NCBI GenBank assembly: GCA_032718475.1
Contig: JAUCBJ010000700.1
Coordinates: forward strand, 1-64,000
Origin: Nemertoderma westbladi
Taxonomy: Eukaryota > Xenacoelomorpha > Nemertodermatida > Nemertodermatidae
Direction: 5' to 3'
DNA: 64,000 nt
The position numbers and the translations under genes are program-made. Positions 23,452 to 34,100 of this stretch are shown here, piece by piece (the stretch's first letter is position 1; each line of letters opens with the position of its first letter). A model generated the notes under the pieces. The model did no database searches and was not told the DNA's origin. It saw only the letters and a program-made list of their open reading frames with translations.

Positions 23452-23600
23452 GTTACCATAGCAACATAATCGTTTCCAACAAGTTACTTTTTTTAAGTTA
23501 GCACTCTCGCTTTCTAATGATACCAATAATCCCGAATATTATTAAGGTCCAGCTGAGTCATTTGAAAACGAAACCGTGTCAAATTTTGTGGGACACCCTG
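23452..23600 (+). mobile_element. Mariner-like transposon, right end
   Basis: The reverse complement of this piece matches the left end of the transposon at 1442: terminal CAGGGTGTCCCACA, then the block GCTAACTTAAA..AACTTGTTGGAAAC..TTGCTATGGTAACC. It ends at a TA (23601-23602). It was cut from the left part by insertion of element A. Confidence 0.85.
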
Positions 23601-24584
23601 TATATTTTAATTTTTTTCTTTGAAAACGTTTTGGCAGCCACAAATCTTCACGTTGCCCGGACTACGGTATTAAAATTATGGCCCAGGGGCTAGGTCTGTA
23701 GTTCTCCCGAGCGTGCCCCCCCCCCCCCCCCCATTCCTTCTGAAATTTTGTAAATACTGTTACAAATGTGAGCGGATTCAATTCCGCCTTATTACCCCCA
23801 TAAAGTTGGGAAGTGGCGCCTTTTTCAGCAATATTGGAGATACGAGATTGATAACAACCAATCTCGTATCACACCCAATAACGGGGATAACACAAACCCC
23901 AAAAGCCACACAAAGGGAGGTTAGAGGTCAAACCACCTCGAGAGGGCAAATAACCAACAGGGGGGGGGGGGGGGAAGCACTCCCACAGAGGTGAGAGGCG
24001 TGAAGTAGGTTATAAGCCAATAGGAGCGGGAGAAAGCATCCACTGGACAAAGGCCAGAGTAATGTAGGAATGATTAGATATATTACCAATATGTTGAGAT
24101 AGCAATTCAGTTATTCCAGTCATTAGTTGAGTGCAGACCGGTGACATCTTGCACCGTCACCGTCACCACATATCACATTACCATACCGGTACACTGTTAT
24201 TCCATCACTCTATCAACTGTGCTGTTATTTACTATTATCAGTGTTTATTCAATTTTCAATACGAACATCAAGACGATAACAACAAACTTTATTTCATATC
24301 ACGGTGACGCGTAGCCTGACAACCGGTCGGGATCCCTTGATCCCGTCACAACAAACTAATAAGGCAGTGACGTATTCAACTGCTACGGACTTTGGTTTTT
24401 AGTCAATTAATTGATAATGTTGTAATATACTCTCTGTATCAGATTATTTTGAATGTTTATTGCTTATAATATATTAATATATAATACAAATATATAATTT
24501 CATATTGTACTGGTTGTGTGGTTCCTTTGTTATGTTATTATCACTGTTAGGATAACGAAATATTTCCCATGGTTTCAACCTCGG
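23601..24584. other. Intergenic region upstream of the transporter gene
   Basis: No coding exon is seen. It holds a C-run (about 23716-23732), a G-run (about 23961-23974), and a perfect 12-bp hairpin at 23839-23870 (GATACGAGATTG with an 8-nt loop). The AT-rich part at 24380-24580 is where a promoter or 5' UTR of the transporter would lie, but I see no clear core promoter element. Confidence 0.5.
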
Positions 24585-27500
24585 ATGATGTCGGAAACGC
24601 ATCCGTTACTGGAACCCGATGGGTCGACCGGTGTGCGACGGAACTACAGCCAACGGATGCTGACATTCCGCAGTAAGAAGACCCCGAGTCTGTTCCCTAA
24701 AAGAGGTTGCTTAAGGTGCATACGTAACCCTTACGTATGTGGATTCGCGATGGTTGTTCATGCCTTTACCCTTGGGGGATTGTTTGCGTTACCAGGGGCT
24801 TTCTTTCCTGTATTGGCTATGACGAAAGGTTTTAATGAATCGCTTATTGGGCTGATATTTACTGTATACGCAGGTGAGTTAGTCCCGAATACCAGAGATG
24901 AAAGCGTCACTGGTGCCGTTGATTCATCGATGCAGGTTATCTAAAATTCTGATGTAAATTTATAGAGATAGAGATTACTGATTATAATAGCTTTATAAGG
25001 TTGTTGTAATGCGTGTTAGGCCTATTTTCATAGTTAATGTCTACGCCGACAACAACAACAGACAACCGCAATATTTATAACGATAAATATGATTAATTAT
25101 CAAACCAATTGATGGGAATGTAACAGAGGTTACCGTCGAGGGATTTTCTAACTATGACAATAAACGAAAGACAATATTTCAGGTTACAGGTTAAAGTTTG
25201 TTATCAACTGTGGTTGTCGATTGTCGGCGTAGCGTTTACATTCATTCACTTTAATTCAGATACAGTAATTTATTTCAATTTGGTTCCTCTGTCGCTCTGT
25301 CCTTGAATACCGACGCACACGACCAGATTTCCTACATGGGTAAAATTCCGATGCCCGTTTGCAATTTCTTAATAGATTGAATTATTATTAATTATATGCT
25401 GGTATGAAGTCATACTGTCCTATTTGGTCCCTGCAACTGCGTAATTGGACTACAACTCACTTCATAAATGGTTTAGCGGCTTTTAATGATTGCCTGTGAT
25501 CTTGAAATCAACTTTTAAACTTCATCCAAGCTGTAGTAGATACAATAGTAGGTATACAACAGTTGAATGGTACTATTTCGTAGATTGGCGCTTACCGGTT
25601 ATCAACACACCATATGATATTACAGACACAAACAGTATAACACGACCCTGCAGAAACAACTTATAAGAATTGCTTGCTTGTGTAAGCGGCAGCCGTACAT
25701 AGGCTTGTCAATTACAGTAAATAAGTTCGACCAATTAGGGGCTAAACAATTGTTGAGGACTTGCAAATATATTGCTGGTTGATGATATTGGAGCGTATCC
25801 TCTATATTGTTACGAGGAATGCCTAAATTTTCATATCGATCTATGTAAATATGTATGAATGTACTGTATGTATGTACAGAGAACGTTAAAAGGTTAACAC
25901 TCAAAAATGCATGTAGCCAAAAATTTTGTGTGCCCAGAGTCAGAGAATCATTTGGCCAATGATGAGTGAAGAAATATTGCATAAGTTTTGTGAAACAAAT
26001 ATAATTGCTTGGTAAATTATATTGTGTTAGAGTAGTAACTTGAGGCAGCGTTTTATTAATTTAATTATTTGTTTCAGGTATTCGATTGATTTTGTACCCA
26101 ATTATTGGACGTTATCTTCCATCCGTGGGTGTCAAGAGTTGTCTGACTTTAGGAGCGACATTCGGATCTGTCTGCACCGTCCTCTTCGGGATTCTTGAGT
26201 ACGCACCCAACGGGAAACTCTTCGTCCTCATGTGCTTCATTGTGAAAGTTTGCGAAGCCATTGGAATGAGCGTCTCATTCATTGTGACATTCACGGCAAC
26301 TGCGGCATTGTTCCGAAACCAACGAAAACTTGTCCTCGGTTTCGTACAGAACTCGCTAACCATGGGAGCAACCGTTTTCCCGGCGATTGGTGGTTTCCTT
26401 TACGAACTGGGAGGTTTTGCGCTTCCCTTTTTCGTCGTGGGCACAGCGATGTTATGCAATTCTATTGTACTAATGATAACAATGCCCTCCGTGCCACAGA
26501 CTCCGTTAACTAATTCGTTTTCAGTAATTGATGTGCTGAAAAACAAAGTGGGTTTGCTAGCATCCCTTATCCAACTGTACTACCTAATAATAATTGGATT
26601 TTTTGACTCGAGCCTAAGTTTGCATTTATACCGCACTTTCCAACTAAATCCTTCCACAATTGGACTGATTTTTCTCATTGCGCCATTCTTGGAAACTATA
26701 TTGGGTAGTTTGATATCGACTACCTTACATCGCTTCAATTTACATAACATAAACCCGTTATCAATAGGGTTGCTAGGGACTATTCTTGTGATCATTAGTC
26801 TGCAACTAATCGATCCAAACCAATTCATTGGGATTACCTCCACTGTGGAAATCGCAGTATGTGGAGTTGTAGTGTTTGGCTTTGCCGGTGCTCTTACATT
26901 TGTTCCATGTATTCAGGCGCAGATTAAGGTTGCAATTCAAATCCTTGGTTGGCCCAACACAATCGCGGCTCACGCAGCTATATCGAGGTAAGTTACACTG
27001 TAGTAACATTAGGGTCTTCCCATCACCACACAAGTCTCTACACAAAGTAACCACAACATTGGTAAATTACATAAACTTACAAACTTATAAAATTGCTACA
27101 TTTTACTCCAGCTGAGAGATTCATGCACAATTCATACGGGTTCCAGGAAAAAATGAAATTATAATACAGTTTTATTTAAAGTTCCTTATTGTTTCAGATA
27201 TTGGATATTGTGAGTGCAGAAGTGAGTTATATACATGTAGTAATTTAAACGTCAGATAGTGGCGCACATTGACCGCAAGGGAAATAAGGTCTCGTGTATT
27301 ATATTGGGTGTCAGAAAACACCGCCACTGTAACCTGCTCCTTTCCCACAATGTTTTAAATTAAAATAACTTTTCGAACCCACTAAACACACATTTGGTGT
27401 TTGCGGTCATTTTGCAACATTGACTCACTATTTAATAAATACATCATATTTGCATAGAATAGCAACAGGGTTTAAATGCGTTTAATAGTCAATGGCGCAA

Positions 27501-29080
27501 AATGACCGCATCCTCTATGATATCTAACCAACCTGGTACACAACAACACAAGTTGTTTGGCAAAAGTTTATAATTTTTCCAGTATCAGTCTTATGGACGA
27601 GCGCAACGAAGCTAATGAAGGAGACGGGTATTGTGTTGACTATACTCGTAAACAACAGTTTAGCATATTGGACGATATATCATTTTCATCAGTACCGGTG
27701 GTGGAATGTTTTATGCCAGTTATTTGATGATCAGATGTACAGGACGAGTGCAACGAGGGTTGTAATGAAGAGAGTCTGTGTTGACTATATTACTAAGAAC
27801 GCGGGTATTGTTTGAGAATACTCGTAAACCGCATTTGTTTAGCATATTTTGTACAATATTAATGGAATGTTGAAGATATATATTTGATGACCGGGTTGTA
27901 AAAGACGAACGCAACGAGTTTTGCAATGGATACGAGTATCCATCTGCCATAAATCAGTAATTACTGGCACAGTTTCGAGACTTTCATAGTTAAAAAGGTC
28001 GTCAGTCTGCGTTTGAAAAACAATTTTGAGACAAAATACGACGAGCGCAACGAGGCTAATGAAGGAGACGAGTGTTGTACGAGTACGACAAAAATTGTCA
28101 TAGGCCTACTTAAGGGAACTATTACCCTAAATCTATTTGTTTTATTTATAAAGCTATAACTATGAAATATTAACAGAATGATCTGTGATCTTTAACTAAG
28201 AAAACCATGGATAGCTTCATAAACCCGATTGTTCAGAAAATATGGTACTTTTTGTGCAGGTCGGTTTTTTTCAAAAACAGTATAAATTGTGAGGCATTTC
28301 TATGTAAAATATCTCATGTTTAAGGATCAGTTATACCACCTGGGTGGAAGTTCTTGATCCAAGACTTTGGCAAAATGGACCTAGATATGTAGTTCATCAC
28401 CAAATTATTGTTTTTGAAAACATTATGGGGGATTTAGTATGTTCGGGCTATATTTTGGGAATCAAATATTTTGTGATTGACAAACGGTAGTAGTTACAAA
28501 TGAGTCATGAATATCAGCCATAAATTATGAAGCGTCGTTTAAGCCAAAACTACTGTATCTGAATAAATATTATACTCGAGATGTATCAATAAAAAATATT
28601 ATACTTAATTTAGTAGTTTTATAGGTGACAGTGAGAGCGTGTAAGGGCAAACTGAAATGGACCTCTGTTATTTTACAACAGTTTAACGCAAACTGAAAGC
28701 ATCACTCATTGATGGCCTACAGTATATTATTTATATTATACCGAACGAATTGATTTACTTTCAGTTTATACGCGACCACTAACACACTGGGAGTAGCTAT
28801 TGGACCGGTACTCGGTGGTGTTCTCGTACAATACCTCGACTTCCATCGGGCTGCTCTCTCGCTCAGCATAATCGGCGTACTCATAGTCATATTTTTCACC
28901 CTGCTTCGGGGCTACTACTGGTTCGATAACACGTCGATGTTTCGACGAGTCATCTCTGTAACGCGATTGGCGGAAGACGAAGACACTGCGAGAGCCCGCG
29001 CCTTAGAGACCGGGAGGAGGAAAAGTTCCCGGCATAGAATGGGTGGATTCTCTTCCGATTCTCAAGAAAGCGCCGTCTAG
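24585..29080 (+). CDS. SLC18B1-like: SLC18B1-like MFS transporter, three coding exons
   Basis: Exons 24585-24873, 26078-26987 and 28765-29080 join in phase (GCAG|GTGAG, TTTCAG|GT, TCGAG|GTAAGT, TTTCAG|TT) to give 504 residues, full length for a 12-TM major facilitator. The first Met is at 24585. The cytosolic N-terminus has ETHPLL, which fits an acidic dileucine endolysosomal sorting signal, then a basic stretch. TM1 starts near residue 50. Exon 2 carries TM2 to about TM10 with YPIIGRYLP after TM2 and PAIGGFLYELGG near TM6. Exon 3 carries GPVLGGVLVQY and a charged cytosolic tail. The layout and motifs resemble SLC18B1, the vesicular polyamine transporter, which exchanges polyamines for protons. 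The SLC18 family is likely; the substrate is inferred. No defects are seen, so the gene is probably functional. Confidence 0.8.
24874..26077 (+). other. Intron 1 of the transporter gene
   Basis: It starts GTGAGT and ends TTTCAG and contains one MITE-like inverted-repeat element (25041-25232). A minus-strand frame at 25620-25982 has no family resemblance. Confidence 0.8.
25041..25232. repeat. MITE-like inverted repeat in intron 1
   Basis: Perfect 12-bp terminal inverted repeats CTACGCCGACAA and TTGTCGGCGTAG bound 192 bp, with weaker pairing further inward (GACAACCGC with GTGGTTGTC). No coding capacity. The superfamily is not determined. Confidence 0.55.
26988..28764 (+). other. Intron 2 of the transporter gene with a diverged tandem repeat
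   Basis: It starts GTAAGT and ends TTTCAG. A repeat marked GACGAGCGCAACGA recurs at about 27596, 27742, 27903 and 28039, spacing 136-161 bp, each followed by related text such as GAGAC..GT.TTG. No exon is seen inside. Confidence 0.75.
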
Positions 29081-29236
29081 ACGATTTGTTTTTAGTCAGA
29101 TTACGGACTTTCCTCGTATCCTAACGAATGTTAACTGGTGCTGTCTGATGTTGTGGGGGAGCAAATCCCTTCTCGGAGATGTCCTGGAATATATAGTCGT
29201 TATCCCTTTCAAGCTGGTTTATATATGTTATAGCGG
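29081..29236 (+). other. Probable 3' UTR of the transporter gene
   Basis: Unique sequence after the stop codon at 29078-29080. No AATAAA signal lies close, so the transcript end may fall in or beyond the foldback element. Confidence 0.35.
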
Positions 29237-30455
29237 GTGTAACAGGCTGAGATAACTCCCCACCAAACATGACTCCCCAGTTATCTCAGCCTAGGATGAG
29301 AACACTCCCCAGTCGTCTCAGCCTAGGCTGAGAACACTCCCCAGTCTTCTCAGCCTAGGATTAGAACACTCCCCTTAAGCTGAGATAACTCCCCTCTAGT
29401 TGCAAAAATTGTTTAGTTGTTTCTGACTTATTCATACTATATACATAGGATCTAAGTTCGTTTTACCATATACATGTACAGGCAGCATAAAAGCATAATA
29501 CTTTTGGCAGTGATTTTTTATATCCGTTCATTTGACTTTTTTCCGCAATTGTTTACGAATTTTGCATAATACTTTTGTTGTCCGCAGAATCACTTTTTAC
29601 GCAAGAATCACATTTTATGTATGATTTCTTCAATTAAGAGAAAGGAGCAGGTTTCATAGACGGTATTTTCTAACCAAAACAATAAACGATAAAATTACCA
29701 ATTGATGGAAAAAGGCAGGTTACATAGGCGAATTTTTCTAACCAAAACAATAAACAGTTACAATACAAAATGAGAAAAAAGAGACAGAAACGGGCGTTTC
29801 TAACTACAGTAGGCTATTTAATATAATTATTTAACATTGAGAAAGGCAGCATCAGGATTTAACTTAACGATCATACATGTAATAAATAATTATTTGTAGG
29901 GTTTTTCGCAATTAGGGGAGTCATCTCAGCCTAAGGGGAGTGTTCTCAGCCAAAGGGGAGTGTTCTCAGCCTAGGCTGAGATAACTGGGGAGTGTTCTCA
30001 GCCTAGGCTGAGACGACTGAGGAGTGTTCTCAGCCTAAGGGGAGTGTTCTCAGCCAAAGGGGAGTGTTCTCAGCCTAGGCTGAGATAACTGGGGAGTGTT
30101 CTCAGCCTAAGGGGAGTGTTCTCAGCCAAAGGGGAGTGTTCTCAGCCTAGGCTGAGATAACTGGGGAGTGTTCTCAGCCTAGGCTGAGACGACTGAGGAG
30201 TGTTCTCAGCCTAAGGGGAGTGTTCTCAGCCTAGGCTGAGATAACTGGGGAGTGTTCTCAGCCTAAGGGGAGTGTTCTCAGCCAAAGGGGAGTGTTCTCA
30301 GCCTAGGCTGAGATAACTGGGGAGTGTTCTCAGCCTAGGCTGAGATAACTGAGGAGTGTTCTCAGCCTAGGCTGAGAGGACTGAGGAATGTTCTCAGCCT
30401 AGACTGAGATGACTGGGGAGTCATTTCAAGAGGGAGTTATCTCAGCCTTTTACAC
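29237..30455. mobile_element. Foldback element of CTCAGCCTAGGCTGAG repeats
   Basis: The ends are inverted copies, GTGTAACAGGCTGAGATAA and TTATCTCAGCCTTTTACAC, flanked by a possible 3-bp duplication CGG (29234-29236, 30456-30458). The left arm (to about 29396) and right arm (from about 29915) consist of many short units alternating GGGGAGTGTTCTCAGCC with the 16-bp palindrome CTCAGCCTAGGCTGAG. The middle (29640-29830) has three related units of about 60 bp. There is no coding capacity. The whole can fold into a long hairpin. Confidence 0.7.
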
Positions 30456-30586
30456 CGGTCGTCCACGGGTACGCTTTCCATGTGTTGGTTGCCAGAAAAT
30501 TAGATCTGGTATGACCTCGTCTTTACTTGCAGTGCCCACTGAATCTTAGTCTGCGTTCACGGAGGGTGGTAGATACAGGTGGTATA

Positions 30587-31031
30587 TTTGGTTATTTTAG
30601 AGAGATGAAAATATTTAATGAATTTATCGTACAGAATATTTAATACCAGAAACGTCACGATTACACCGAAATTATAAAGTATGAATTTACCGTAACGTAA
30701 CAATTAGTATATGAATTTAATTGAATGAATGAGCCGGAGATCCAAAATCCTTATAATTAAAATGCCATTTAGTAATTAGTTCTGGTTGACCCCTTATACT
30801 GCACATACTGTACTAACTACTGTACTGTTAGTATTTGACCCTTTATTCTGCACATACTATTTACTGTAAGTACTGTATATCTTGACTAATTAACAGGCGC
30901 GTATGCTAGTGCTAATTAACCCAATGTAGGTACTGAATAATCGAACTAAATATCAATCTACTGTACAATTATAGACAAACTTGTCATAGACTCAATATTG
31001 GCGAGTTCAACTGTATAATATAATTACCACA
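30587..31031 (-). repeat. 3' LTR of element C
   Basis: On the minus strand it starts TGTGGTAATTA and ends TAACCAAA, and it matches 37090-37534. The polypurine tract GGGGGAG lies just upstream at 31032-31038. Confidence 0.93.
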
Positions 31032-31154
31032 CTCCCCCGTTGAACGACGCAAATATCTACATGTAAAACGACTATAAATAATTTAAATAAATATTGTAAC
31101 CAAACAGATAATAAATTAACCGCCACCGTTTTATTTATATAATTGCTATGTATT

Positions 31155-34100
31155 TCAATCACCAATTTCCAAGGGAAACAATTCTTGAACAGGTCGCTTT
31201 AGAGTTTGTGATTTGCCAGATTTGCGATCCCAGACCTTAACGACTGCTCCACGTACATGTCCATCTCTCCCTTGGAACAACGACTCTACGAGACCCAACT
31301 TCCACATAGAGCGGTGTAGACCAGCGTCTCGAACGATCACCGATTCCCCAACTTGAATGACTCTTTTCTGAGTTCTCGCTGTCCCGTAATGTTGCTGTCT
31401 TAGATTTAGTAGATATTCCGTCCGCCACCGTCTCCAACAATGGTTGAGTAGGATTTCCTGTAGTCGCCATCGCTGTCGAACGTCCGTTGAAGAGGTATAT
31501 TCAGTAACAAGCCTCACACCGAGATTTGGCATAGCTGTAAGGCGTTTCCCTACTAAGAAATGAGATGGGGTTAAAGGTTCAATGTCCATGTCACCTGGAA
31601 AATTAGAGCAATAAGTTAATGGTCTTGAGTTAATAGCCGCTTCGATTCCAATAAATACCGTTATGAGTTCCATGAGTGTCAATATCGCTTGTCCAATAAC
31701 CTTCACCAAACATCGTTTCACCGTTTGTATCATTCTTTCGAAGAATCTTCCCCACCAAGGTGATTTTTCCAGATTGAACTGCCACACTATGCCTTGGTTT
31801 ACAAAGAAGTCTTGTACCTGTTTAGATTTAAGAAATCGTTGATTAATTATGTAAAGATTTTTTGAAGCTGCTTTGAAAGTTTTAGCATTGTCGCTTACTA
31901 TCAATGTTGGCTTTCCTCTCCGACCAATGAATCTGGAAAAACATTCAATAAATGAAGAAGTTGTTAAATCAGTGACTACCTCTAAATGCACCGCCCTTGT
32001 GACGGCACAAGTAAAAATGCACAAATATGACTTTGAAAGATCTCCGTCTGCTATAATGCCTCCGTATATTGGTTTAATAAGAAATGGTCCTGCAAAATCA
32101 CATCCCTGTATTGAATGGCAACGATTCCTGTACCCGAAATGTTGGTAACGGTGGGGATTCTGGGGGACAATATGGTTTACCTTGGTGACGTATGCAAACC
32201 CCACATTTCGCTAGACATTTTTTTATGGCTTGTCTGCTCTGAAGGATCCAATATTTCTCTCGAATTTGGGCTAAGGTCGAAGCAAGACCCTGGTGTAACA
32301 CAATTTCATGACATTTTTGGATAATGAGACTGGTTAAATGGTGGACCTTTGGTAGAACAGCTGGTCTTTTGGCTGTTTCCGATATCATTGCGTTGTCTAA
32401 TCTTCCTTTACAAACCCAGATACCCTGAAACTGTATTATATTCAGTTGATATTTTAATTGCTTTATTTTCTCGGCATTGAATGTTTCTCCTTGAACTGCA
32501 ATTATCCACATAGCACGAGCCTTTTCAATTTCTGGGACTGTCAACTGACCTGTTAAATGTTTGTTCGATTTTGACACCTTGCATTTCAAGTTGTAAATAA
32601 ATCTATTGACATATGACGTCACACGTAATAATCGATTTAACTTACTGAATGACTCACATTTGATGATCCGAGAAACATTCTCAAATACGATGTTGTTAAC
32701 CGTTTTGTAACAAACCATTTCAGATCTGATAATCTTAGCATCTATTGTTTTATCTTCATTGGATTGGATGATGTTTGGTTGTTGCGGCCATTCTGCATTT
32801 CCTGCGTTCAACCATTTAGGGCCGTATATCCATTCTTTACTCATAACATAGTTCGCATTAACGCCTCGAGATGGCGCATCGGCGGGATTCAACGATGTAG
32901 GAACGTAAAGCCATGTCTCTGGTGGTGTTAGTCCGCGAATTTCCTGTACTCTAAATTCAACATATTGTTTATATTGACGTTTTACAGATGTAATCCAATA
33001 TAGAACTGCTGTAGAATCTGTCCAACACAAAATACTAGTTACGTTATACTTATATAAAGCATCTGCTACATTCGAAATAAGTCTTGCAAGAATTAACGTA
33101 CCTAAAAGCTCCAGACGTGGAATTTCTTTCACATTTTTTGGAGCCACGCGAGTTTTCGAAGAAACAAGCTGAACAGTTACCTTTCCATGTCTATTTACGA
33201 CTTTGATGTATACAACAGCTGCATATGCATATTTCGATGCATCTGAGAATCCGTGTAATTCCAATCTAGAATCGGTCCAATTGAAATCACCTGAGGTCAA
33301 ATAAAATCTAGGTATTTCAAAATTAGTTAAATTCTCTAGGTCAGATACCCAGCTGTTCCATGTGTCCAGATGTTCACCTTGTATTTGTTGGTCCCAGCTG
33401 AAAGCACCTACAGTTAGTTTCTGAAATAATATTTTTGGTATAATAACAACTGGGGAAATAAAACCTAAAGGATCGTAAATGCTTGCTGTTAATTTTAGGA
33501 TTGTCTTCCGATTGATCTTTGAATTATCCTTGCCGATAACCTTTGATAAATCAATAAATAATGTATCTTTCTGTGAATTCCAGCCAATACCGAGAACTTT
33601 AGAATTTGAATTATTATCAGCTGTGGGACTAAGAATTATGTCCGCGTAAGTAGATAAATCTTCTTCCACCATAGAATCACTTACCACCTTTTGTTCTTTC
33701 TTGTCTATATCCTTATTTTCCTTGTTTTCCTCATCCTCAATCATTTTGTTCAGTTCACTTGAGTTGCTTTTCCATTTCCTCATAATAAATCCTCCTTCCC
33801 GAAATATCGTCTTAACTCGTTTGTATATATCAAAGGTAGAAACAACATCATGTGAGCCACCGTTTAAGTCGTCGACGTAGAGACTATCCGTAATGAGATC
33901 AATTAGTTCTGGCTCCTGTGACATATAATTGCTAGCATGAAACTTTAAAGTACCTTGAAGCAAAAATAGACTGCAAACTAAACCAAAACATACCCGAGTA
34001 TACCTGTAAGTAACAATCTTGCTATTTTCGTCGAATGGATTCTCCCACCATAGGAACCTCACTGCATCCCGATCTTGGTTTTCTAAACCTACCATGTGAA

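Noticed and set aside
29915-30425. Regular short repeats resembling a CRISPR array
   Set aside because: Spacers are not unique, units vary in length and interlock as palindromes, arms are inverted, and the context is an animal gene with introns.
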